From JBMNUL01 sp050946255 (GTDB lineage Bacteria; Actinomycetota; Coriobacteriia; Coriobacteriales; CADBOM01): a stretch of DNA of 6,308 nt. The number at the start of each line of letters is the position of its first letter. The first letter of the stretch is position 1. The notes beneath the pieces are model-generated. The model made no database searches. It had not been told where the DNA came from and saw nothing but the letters and a program-made list of their open reading frames with translations. A program made the position numbers and the translations under genes. The stretch is taken from positions 1 to 6,308 of the forward strand of contig JBMNUL010000152.1 in assembly GCA_050946255.1 (NCBI GenBank), written 5' to 3'. Shown piece by piece: positions 1-4,426 of the stretch.

Positions 1-2
1 AG

Positions 3-1004
3 GTCGAGGAAGAGCTCAACAAGATCCTCATGGGAACTCCCAATATTCCCGCACCTGCCGTGCCCTATGGCAAAGACGATTCTGAGAACGTCGAGGTTCG
101 CCGCTGGGGTACTCCACGGGAGTTCGAATTCGAGGCCAAGGCGCACTGGGATATTGGCCCGGACCTCGGAATCATCGACTTCGATAGGGGAGTCAAGCTC
201 ACCGGTGCGCGTTTCTACCTGCTCGGTGGGCTCGGCGCAATGCTGGAGCGAGCTCTCATCACCTTCATGATCAACGAGCATTTGAGCCGCGGGTTCAAAG
301 AGTGGTGGCCTCCCACACTCGCAAATGCCGACACCCTGACCGGCACTGGCCAGCTCCCCAAATTCGAAGATGACCTCTACAAGACCACAGGCGGCCTCTA
401 TCTGATTCCCACTGCCGAGGTTCAGCTCACAAACATCCACCGCGACGAAATCCTCGAAGAGGAGACCCTGCCGCGCAAGTACTGCGCTTTTACCCCGTGC
501 TTCCGCGAGGAGGCTGGTAGTGCCGGGCGCGATACGCGCGGAATCATCCGAGTGCACGAGTTCGACAAGGTCGAGATGGTGAAGTTCGCAACTCCCGAGA
601 CATCGTTCGACGAGCTTGAGTCCATGGTCGTGGATGCGGAGAACATCCTGCAGAAGCTCGGGCTTCCCTACAGGGTCGTCAACCTCTGCACTGGAGATAT
701 CGGGTTCTCCGCTGCCCAGACCTACGACCTCGAGGTCTGGCTGCCCTCCTACAACGGCTACAAGGAGATCTCGTCTTGCTCCTGCTGCACCGACTTCCAG
801 GCAAGGCGCGCCAACATCAGATGCAAGAAGGCGGGGGAGAAGCGGACCCGCTACCTGCACACGCTCAACGGGTCGGGACTCGCAGTTGGACGCACGATGG
901 CGGCCGTGCTGGAGAACTACCAGCTTGAGAACGGCACCGTGGAGATTCCAGAAGTGCTTCGCCCGTACATGGGTGGTCGTGAGGTCATTACCAAAGAGGA
1001 CTAG
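3..1004 (+). CDS. serS: Serine--tRNA ligase, 5'-truncated by the window edge
   Basis: This is the cytoplasmic class II aminoacyl-tRNA synthetase that activates serine with ATP and charges tRNA-Ser (and tRNA-Sec where present). The frame is open from base 3, and 333 residues are visible before TAG at 1002-1004. SerRS usually has about 420-430 residues, so roughly 90-100 N-terminal residues, mostly the tRNA-binding coiled-coil arm, lie outside the window. Visible family landmarks, numbered from the Met at base 30, are the post-arm segment TPNIPAPAVPYG (3-14), a motif 1 region around GARFYLLGG (59-67) and PPTLAN (94-99), the serine-site TAE (128-130), motif 2 from FTPCFREEAG (154-163) to RVHEFDKVE (174-182), the segment EISSCSCCTDFQARR (246-260), and motif 3 GSGLAVGRTMAAVLEN (281-296). 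The Met at base 30 is internal and is not the start. A tRNA-Ser(GCT) substrate gene lies in the same window. Identification is near certain. Confidence 0.98.
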   Translation, partial: VEEELNKILMGTPNIPAPAVPYGKDDSENVEVRRWGTPREFEFEAKAHWDIGPDLGIIDFDRGVKLTGARFYLLGGLGAMLERALITFMINEHLSRGFKEWWPPTLANADTLTGTGQLPKFEDDLYKTTGGLYLIPTAEVQLTNIHRDEILEEETLPRKYCAFTPCFREEAGSAGRDTRGIIRVHEFDKVEMVKFATPETSFDELESMVVDAENILQKLGLPYRVVNLCTGDIGFSAAQTYDLEVWLPSYNGYKEISSCSCCTDFQARRANIRCKKAGEKRTRYLHTLNGSGLAVGRTMAAVLENYQLENGTVEIPEVLRPYMGGREVITKED

Positions 1005-1097
1005 GGGAGTTTGAAAGACTGGGGAGCTCGCCTCGCAGGGTCTTTGGGAGGCTTGCCTCAAATTCCCGAATTGGCACGATTTGAGAGTCGATCTTCT

Positions 1098-1135
1098 AGC
1101 GGGAGCTGCTGATTTGCGGCTCCCGCTTTGCTTTT
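1098..1135 (+). terminator. Rho-independent terminator of serS
   Basis: The arm AGCGGGAGC (1098-1106) pairs perfectly with GCTCCCGCT (1119-1127). Three further pairs, one of them G-T, extend the stem inward to leave a six-base loop at 1110-1115. The T-rich tail TTTGCTTTT follows directly. It starts 94 bases after the serS stop. The complementary strand has no T-run after the stem, so it should end serS transcription only and not the convergent amidohydrolase. Confidence 0.88.
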
Positions 1136-1140
1136 CTGTT

Positions 1141-1229
1141 GGGACTGCGTTCCTGAACGCTTTACCTTCCAGAAGGCTTTTCATCCACAGAAGGCCTTGC
1201 GTTCCCAAGAATGCCTTACATCCCCAGAA
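1141..1229. repeat. Five degenerate 17-19 bp tandem units at the amidohydrolase 3' end
   Basis: Read on the minus strand, units start with TTCT or TTCA at 1229, 1211, 1192, 1174 and 1157, giving periods of 18, 19, 18 and 17 bp. The first unit, TTCTGGGGATGTAAGGCA, contains the last codons and the TAA stop of the amidohydrolase gene. The second (TTCTTGGGAACGCAAGGCC) and fifth (TTCAGGAACGCAGTCCC) share GGAACGCA. The units are imperfect, so this is an old tandem duplication and not a fresh expansion. No function is evident. No convincing minus-strand terminator could be identified here. Confidence 0.6.
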
Positions 1230-2109
1230 GCTTTGCCGCGTTATCGTGAAAGATCATGCGCAGCTCTTGTTTGGTGAGCCCAATTCCCGCAATGTGCTCG
1301 ATATCGTATCGCTGGCTTCGAAAGGGGCTGTCGCTGCCGTACATCACCCGCTCTGTCCCGAAGCGGTGGAACATGTCGAGCCACACATCGTCTGGGGTGA
1401 TTCCCGTCGTGTATGCAAGGTCCACGTATCCCGGCCTGTCGAACACGAAGTCCTCCGGAACCTCCTGCACGCCCATCAGCCCCGCCATGTGCGCCACGAT
1501 TACCTTGTCGTAGTCATAGTGGTCGAAGAATCCATCGAAGGCGTAGCTCAGCGAGCGGTCGTTGACGTCTTTGCTGTTTGCGCTGGGCCCGGAATGGAAA
1601 AGCAAGACCATTCCCTCTTCGATTATCGCATCGTAAATGGGGAACATGCGCTTCTCCTGTGGCATGAAGTGCTGTTCAACTGGGTGGAGCTTGACCCCCT
1701 TGAATCCGTCCTCTGATGCCCTGCGGATAACTCCCACTGGGTCGTCACAATCTGGATGCACTGCGGCGAATGGGGTGAAAACCGGATTGCCGATATAGGG
1801 CCTGAGCTCGTCGTTGATCGTTTCCACCTGCGATGGTTTAGTGGCGACCGAGAGCAGCACGGCCTTGGAAACTCCGTTCTCATGCATCTGGCGCCTAAGC
1901 CCTTCTATCGTGAGGTCCGTTAGTATCGGCTGTCCATAGCTCGTGAAGAGCTTCTTGACCTTTGGTGCAAGGAACTTTGGCCACACATGAGTGTGGATAT
2001 CTATGACCTCGAGCTGCTCGATGAACTCGAGCAGATCCTCATCGTCTTCTGAGCAATCTGCACATTTGTTTGTTTCAGATTTCTCGGCGCGTTTTTTATC
2101 GTTTGACAT
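1216..2109 (-). CDS. Amidohydrolase-2 family metal-dependent hydrolase or decarboxylase
   Basis: The 297-residue protein has the amidohydrolase-2 (PF04909-type) TIM-barrel pattern. It carries the metal-binding HxH in VIDIHTHVWP (H39, H41), AAVHPD (H118), GFKGVKLHP (K140, H142), LFHSGP (H172), IVAHMAG (H207) and the catalytic-aspartate motif YGSDSPF (D260). It ends NAAKLLGM, typical of the family C-terminus. Members hydrolyse or non-oxidatively decarboxylate small carboxylated or cyclic substrates (ACMSD and gamma-resorcylate decarboxylase are relatives), and the substrate here cannot be told. No signal peptide is seen, so it is probably cytosolic. About 30 hydrophilic residues with a CADC pair and an acidic run (SEDDEDLLEF) precede the barrel, more than many relatives have. 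The ATG at 2109 is supported by GAGGAG five bases upstream. It lies just downstream of the tRNA-Arg terminator with no clear promoter of its own. Confidence 0.93.
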   Translation of the reverse strand: MSNDKKRAEKSETNKCADCSEDDEDLLEFIEQLEVIDIHTHVWPKFLAPKVKKLFTSYGQPILTDLTIEGLRRQMHENGVSKAVLLSVATKPSQVETINDELRPYIGNPVFTPFAAVHPDCDDPVGVIRRASEDGFKGVKLHPVEQHFMPQEKRMFPIYDAIIEEGMVLLFHSGPSANSKDVNDRSLSYAFDGFFDHYDYDKVIVAHMAGLMGVQEVPEDFVFDRPGYVDLAYTTGITPDDVWLDMFHRFGTERVMYGSDSPFRSQRYDIEHIAGIGLTKQELRMIFHDNAAKLLGM

Positions 2110-2114
2110 ATCTG

Positions 2115-2129
2115 CTCCTCAATGAGAGG
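2115..2129 (-). promoter_or_regulatory. Ribosome binding site of the amidohydrolase, partly in a small hairpin
   Basis: GAGGAG (2120-2115 on the minus strand) sits five bases before the ATG and fixes the start. Its first four bases can pair with CCTC just upstream (2129-2126) across a five-base loop, giving a four-base-pair hairpin that could modestly hide the site. The ribosome binding site is clear, but the hairpin is weak and may have no role. Confidence 0.7.
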
Positions 2130-2134
2130 TGTTT

Positions 2135-2170
2135 ATCAAAAGAGCCGCAAGGCACTTGACCCTGCGGCTC
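2135..2170 (-). terminator. Intrinsic terminator after tRNA-Arg
   Basis: On the minus strand GAGCCGCA (2170-2163) pairs with TGCGGCTC (2149-2142). Two more G-C pairs lie beyond one mismatch, and the loop is seven bases. TTTTGAT follows. The T-run is short, so some read-through is plausible. It lies between tRNA-Arg and the amidohydrolase ribosome binding site, 11 bases after the tRNA CCA end. Confidence 0.82.
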
Positions 2171-2180
2171 GACATTTCAA

Positions 2181-2257
2181 TGGTGCGCCATGAGGGATTC
2201 GAACCCCCGACGATCTGATTCGTAGTCAGCCCCTCTATCCAACTGAGGTAATGGCGC
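2181..2257 (-). tRNA. tRNA-Arg (anticodon ACG)
   Basis: The acceptor arms GCGCCAT and ATGGCGC pair fully. The D arm contains AGTTGGATA, the anticodon loop is CTACGAA (anticodon ACG, complement at 2221-2223), and the T arm is GGGGG-TTCGAAT-CCCTC. Discriminator A and an encoded CCA (2181-2183) complete a 77-base gene. The wobble A is expected to be deaminated to inosine by TadA, reading CGU, CGC and CGA. It has its own strong promoter and terminator. Confidence 0.97.
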
Positions 2258-2279
2258 GTTAAGCAACAAGCAAGTTAAA

Positions 2280-2308
2280 ATTATGTAACGGGACACCGGC
2301 GATGTCAA
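2280..2308 (-). promoter_or_regulatory. Sigma-70 type promoter of tRNA-Arg
   Basis: On the minus strand the -35 is TTGACA (2308-2303), a perfect consensus. The -10 is CATAAT (2285-2280), five of six, with a 17-base spacer. The predicted start, about seven bases after the -10, gives a 5' leader of about 15 bases before the mature tRNA end at 2257. This is the best promoter in the window and is typical for a stable RNA gene. Confidence 0.85.
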
Positions 2309-2381
2309 ACTGTGCCATGTTGTTTGGCGCAATGGTTTTCACGGACGGTGGACGGGTCGTTTTTCCTGCCGTTTCTGCATC

Positions 2382-2522
2382 GTGACGCCGCCGATGATGA
2401 GGTTCGCAATTGCTGCCGTGACGCCGCTGATGACGCTCGCAATCGCTGCCGTCGCGCCTCTGTTGTGACGCCGCTGATGGTGCTCGAAATCGCTATTGTT
2501 GATGCCGCTCGATATCGTAGCC
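2382..2522. repeat. 33-bp tandem repeat block between the tRNA genes
   Basis: GTGACGCCG recurs at 2382, 2418 and 2465, each time followed by a CTGATG-like segment, then a TCGCAAT-like segment and GCTGCC or a relative. Unit lengths are 36, 33 and 33 bases. A 14-base fragment (2451-2464) interrupts the second and third, and a decayed copy (GTTGATGCCGCTCGATATCG) begins at 2498. The 47-base step between the second and third copies breaks any reading frame, arguing against a coding repeat. The function is unknown. Confidence 0.7.
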
Positions 2523-2601
2523 GCCATTCGGCCGCCATTTCTGCGGCAATGCACCCATTTGGCCGCCATTTGGCCGCCATATTGTTGCCATCGTTGCCAT
2601 T
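2520..2601. repeat. 11-bp tandem repeat block (GCCGCCATTTG)
   Basis: Copies of GCCGCCATTTG or close variants start at 2520, 2531, 2551, 2562 and 2573, with GCGGCAAT at 2543 as a decayed member. GTTGCCATC (2584) and GTTGCCATT (2593) form a shortened tail. It abuts the 33-bp block, and 33 is three times 11. It produces open frames only because no stop fits the unit, and there is no ribosome binding site or family resemblance. Confidence 0.75.
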
Positions 2602-2602
2602 T

Positions 2603-2652
2603 GAGCGTAAATCAGCGCAACCCAGCGCAACTCAGGACGACTCAGATAAAAG
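2603..2652. repeat. 10-bp tandem repeat block (CAGCGCAACY)
   Basis: Successive ten-base units are GAGCGTAAAT, CAGCGCAACC, CAGCGCAACT, CAGGACGACT and CAGATAAAAG. The two central copies differ by one base and the outer ones are degenerate. The last unit runs into the terminator of tRNA-Ser, so its resemblance may be partly chance. Confidence 0.55.
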
Positions 2653-2684
2653 CCCTGACCGGCGGAAACGTCAATCAGGGCTTT
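2645..2684 (-). terminator. Intrinsic terminator after tRNA-Ser
   Basis: On the minus strand AAAGCCCTGA (2684-2675) pairs perfectly with TCAGGGCTTT (2658-2649), with a 16-base loop and a further T then ATC. The arm's own T-run plus the next T gives TTTT after the G-C core. It begins nine bases after the tRNA CCA end. Confidence 0.82.
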
Positions 2685-2693
2685 GAGTCTCGA

Positions 2694-2785
2694 TGGCGGA
2701 GAGCTGGGGATTCGAACCCCAGATACCCTTTGTGGGGTATACTCGCTTAGCAGGCGAGCACCTTCGGCCTCTCGGTCAGCTCTCC
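2694..2785 (-). tRNA. tRNA-Ser (anticodon GCT)
   Basis: The acceptor arms GGAGAGC and GCTCTCC pair fully. The anticodon stem-loop is CTCGC-CTGCTAA-GCGAG (anticodon GCT, complement at 2749-2751, reading AGC and AGU). A long self-pairing variable arm (TATACCC ... GGGTAT) marks a class II tRNA, and the T arm is CTGGG-GTTCGAAT-CCCAG. Discriminator G and an encoded CCA (2694-2696) give 92 bases. It is a substrate of the SerRS encoded at the left of the window. Confidence 0.97.
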
Positions 2786-2820
2786 GTTCAACAGAATAAC
2801 AAATTGCAAAATAAATACCA

Positions 2821-2851
2821 GAGTCAACTCGGAGTCGGTTTGAGTTGATTC
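2821..2851 (-). promoter_or_regulatory. Inverted repeat overlapping a possible -35 of tRNA-Ser
   Basis: GAGTCAACTC (2821-2830) and GAGTTGATTC (2842-2851) form a nine-of-ten inverted repeat around an 11-base centre. The left arm contains, on the minus strand, TTGACT (2827-2822), a possible -35 about 40 bases before tRNA-Ser. No convincing -10 lies 16-18 bases downstream; the best match, TGTTAT, is 20 bases away. It is either a weak promoter with an operator-like element or chance. Confidence 0.3.
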
Positions 2852-2992
2852 GGCGACTTGACCCCCTCCCATGCTGGCAGCGTGTGATTTTCGGCATTCT
2901 TCCTTGGATTTCGATGGTATTTGCCACTATTGCTTCGAACATCTTGTGATGATGACTAGGGGCGGTCGCCTTTCCCTGCGCCTAACAGCTCT

Positions 2993-3080
2993 GGGAATTA
3001 CCTTGGCAAGGAAATTACCCGACAGACAACGAATCGCACCGATGCATTTTTCCTGAGCCTTGCAATTTTTTGGGAATTAC
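2993..3080 (+). repeat. Three copies of the nine-base word GGRAATTAC
   Basis: GGGAATTAC occurs at 2993 and 3072, and GGAAATTAC at 3010. All are on + with steps of 17 and 62 bases. They lie in an otherwise featureless interval 175-260 bases upstream of the VTT gene, so they might be a protein-binding site, but no known operator is recognised. Confidence 0.35.
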
Positions 3081-3190
3081 TGTGTTTACTTTTAGCTTTC
3101 ACGGACATCTAGCCCTTGGCTCTACCGGCCACAGCTATCATTTTCGTTAGAATGTTCGAATTTGTTGAGTTTTGCCCGTTATTGATGTCT

Positions 3191-3235
3191 CAGGGTTTGA
3201 ATGCAGTTTCATTGAGACCCTGTATTTAACTTTTT
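3191..3235 (+). terminator. Terminator-like leader hairpin upstream of the VTT gene
   Basis: CAGGGTTT (3191-3198) pairs with GAGACCCTG's complementary bases down to 3215 (one G-T pair). After a G-G mismatch, AATG (3200-3203) pairs with CATT (3210-3213) around a six-base loop. TATTTAACTTTTT follows. An overlapping alternative, GTCTCA (3187-3192) with TGAGAC (3213-3218), uses the same bases, so the two folds exclude each other. It ends 31 bases before the GTG start. It could be an attenuator in the VTT leader or the terminator of an unseen upstream transcript. Confidence 0.5.
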
Positions 3236-3253
3236 ACCTGGCGGAGAATTTTA

Positions 3254-4279
3254 GTGGTAGAAAAGGACAATCTGGAAAACAGCCGGCTAGATGTTGCAAA
3301 GTCTGGGCAACCTGTGGTCTCCGCGCCCGACGTCTCACTGGGTGCGAATGATGATGGAGAGTCTGCCTCCGCTAAGTCCATCGTAAATGCCGAGCCCACC
3401 GCAGACGGCAAGCTGGACAAAGAAGCTAAGTCCACCGCAGGCGCCAAGTCCACCAAAGGCGGCGACTCCACAACAGACTCCAAGTCGGCCAAAAACGCCG
3501 GGTCCGCTTCTGGCGGCAATGGCAAGTCCGGCGGCTGGATGCAGGCGCATGGAATCACGAAGTCCGACGTCTTGAAGTTCAGCGTGCTTGCCGCGCTCAT
3601 CATCACCGGAATCGTGCTGACAATAATTTTCTGGCCGCTCATTCTCGACCTAACCTCTCAAGAGGGGATAGACAGGCTCACCCAGACTGTCGTCGACACT
3701 GGCCCTCTTGCAGTTCTCGTCCTGTTCGCCTTGCAGATTTTGCAGGTGATAGTGGCATTTATCCCGGGCGAGATCGTTCAGATAGTCGCAGGGGTGCTTT
3801 ACGGCCCGCTTTGGGGCTCGGTGATAGTGCTCAGCGGAGCACTCATCTCCACAATTTTCATCTACTACCTTGTTCAGAAGCTGGGCGCTCCTTTCGTCCA
3901 AAAGATGGTGTCGGAGGAATCAAGGAAAAAGCTCGATTTCATTACCCGCACTTCGAGAATCGATGCAATAGTCTTCATCCTCTTCCTGATCCCAGGTCTG
4001 CCGAAGGATGTCATCACCTATTTGGTCGCCCTGACCGACGTGCGCCCGAAGAGGTTCTTCCTGTTCAGCACCATTGGCCGTGCGCCGGGAGTCGTTGCGT
4101 CTAGTGTGGCAGGGTCTTCTATGGCGAACGGGAACTGGACTCTCGTCGTGATCATCTTCGTCGTCGTGGTGGCAGTCTTGGTGATCGCGTTCTTCATGAG
4201 GGACAGGATGATGGGGAAGTTCAACAAATTCGCCGATGACAACCCCAAGGGAAACCAAGACGAGAAGGATGGCCGGTAA
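3254..4279 (+). CDS. VTT-domain (TVP38/TMEM64, DedA-superfamily) membrane protein with repetitive N-terminal tail
   Basis: The 341-residue protein starts at GTG 3254, preceded by GGCGGAG with seven bases between. Residues 1-95 are hydrophilic, rich in Ser, Lys, Ala, Gly and Asp, and probably disordered and cytosolic. A first membrane segment (about 106-131) leads into the VTT domain. This has the re-entrant signature FIPGEIVQIVAGVLYGPLWG (169-188), further membrane segments at about 186-206 and 237-262, the second signature FLIPGLPKDVITYLVAL (244-260), and a last helix at about 294-315 before a charged tail. The PGLPKD form matches a TVP38-like clade. VTT proteins are integral membrane proteins linked to lipid scrambling or undecaprenyl-phosphate recycling; which role applies here is unknown. 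Family members usually have about 200-240 residues, so the tail is an unusual addition. The gene is convergent with the glycosyltransferase. Confidence 0.93.
   Translation: MVEKDNLENSRLDVAKSGQPVVSAPDVSLGANDDGESASAKSIVNAEPTADGKLDKEAKSTAGAKSTKGGDSTTDSKSAKNAGSASGGNGKSGGWMQAHGITKSDVLKFSVLAALIITGIVLTIIFWPLILDLTSQEGIDRLTQTVVDTGPLAVLVLFALQILQVIVAFIPGEIVQIVAGVLYGPLWGSVIVLSGALISTIFIYYLVQKLGAPFVQKMVSEESRKKLDFITRTSRIDAIVFILFLIPGLPKDVITYLVALTDVRPKRFFLFSTIGRAPGVVASSVAGSSMANGNWTLVVIIFVVVVAVLVIAFFMRDRMMGKFNKFADDNPKGNQDEKDGR
3425..3532 (+). repeat. Coding 18-bp repeats: six hexapeptide units in the VTT protein tail
   Basis: Residues 58-93 can be read as AKSTAG, AKSTKG, GDSTTD, SKSAKN, AGSASG and GNGKSG, a period of six residues or 18 bp. 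The first two DNA units are nearly the same (GCTAAGTCCACCGCAGGC, GCCAAGTCCACCAAAGGC), and later ones drift. This suggests in-frame tandem duplication of a low-complexity linker. Confidence 0.65.
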
Positions 4280-4426
4280 ACAGAAACAACTTTGAAATGG
4301 GAGCTAGGAGGGGCTGAGCTAGCTAGTTGGGATCCATTGGCTTGCTGGCCATGAAACGCAAGTCGGAAGGCTATTACCGACGGTGCATGTGGGCCAGCTC
4401 GATTGAGCTGGTAGTTCTTCCTAGAA
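4280..4426. other. 147 bp convergent spacer between the VTT and glycosyltransferase genes
   Basis: It separates the VTT stop from the glycosyltransferase stop. It holds one clear hairpin (4394-4411) and a smaller one, GTCGG (4362-4366) with CCGAC (4377-4381). No gene is seen. Confidence 0.6.
4394..4421 (+). terminator. Probable terminator of the VTT gene
   Basis: CCAGCTC (4394-4400) and GAGCTGG (4405-4411) form a perfect seven-base-pair stem with a GATT loop, followed by TAGTTCTTCC. The tail is T-rich but interrupted, so termination may be incomplete. The minus side has no T-run, so this should not serve the glycosyltransferase gene. Confidence 0.5.

Larger units (their letters stand above)
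2786..3253. other. 468 bp non-coding interval between tRNA-Ser and the VTT gene
   Basis: No gene can be supported on either strand. The first 65 bases upstream of tRNA-Ser are AT-rich and hold the inverted repeat at 2821-2851. The middle (about 2870-3130) shows no structure beyond three copies of a GGRAATTAC word. A -10-like TAGAAT lies at 3148-3153 on + but has no matching -35 at 16-18 bases. The end holds a strong hairpin (3191-3222) before the VTT start. A short open frame at 2871-3056 lacks a ribosome binding site. Confidence 0.6.

Noticed and set aside
1014..1062. AAAGAC/GTCTTT and GAGG/CCTC palindromes after the serS stop as a first terminator
   Set aside because: The stems are short or widely looped and no T-run follows. 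The hairpin at 1098 is far better.
1081..1716. Open frame of 211 codons on + across the amidohydrolase 3' half
   Set aside because: It lies antisense to a well-supported gene, begins over the serS terminator, has no ribosome binding site and resembles no family.
2382..2522. 33-bp repeats as a CRISPR array
   Set aside because: The units abut with no unique spacers, diverge between copies, and no cas gene is near.
2181..2785. tRNA genes as the attachment site of an integrated element
   Set aside because: No integrase, no second copy of either tRNA 3' end and no cargo genes are present in the window.
2858..2863. TTGACC on + as a -35 for a rightward promoter
   Set aside because: The positions 16-18 bases downstream hold CGTGTG-like sequence, not a -10.
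2305..2942. Several overlapping open frames on both strands in and around the inter-tRNA repeats
   Set aside because: They arise because the repeats lack stops. Two also run through tRNA-Ser. None has a ribosome binding site.
2871..3056. 61-codon open frame on + between tRNA-Ser and the VTT gene
   Set aside because: The ATG follows a C-rich run with no Shine-Dalgarno, and the product resembles nothing.
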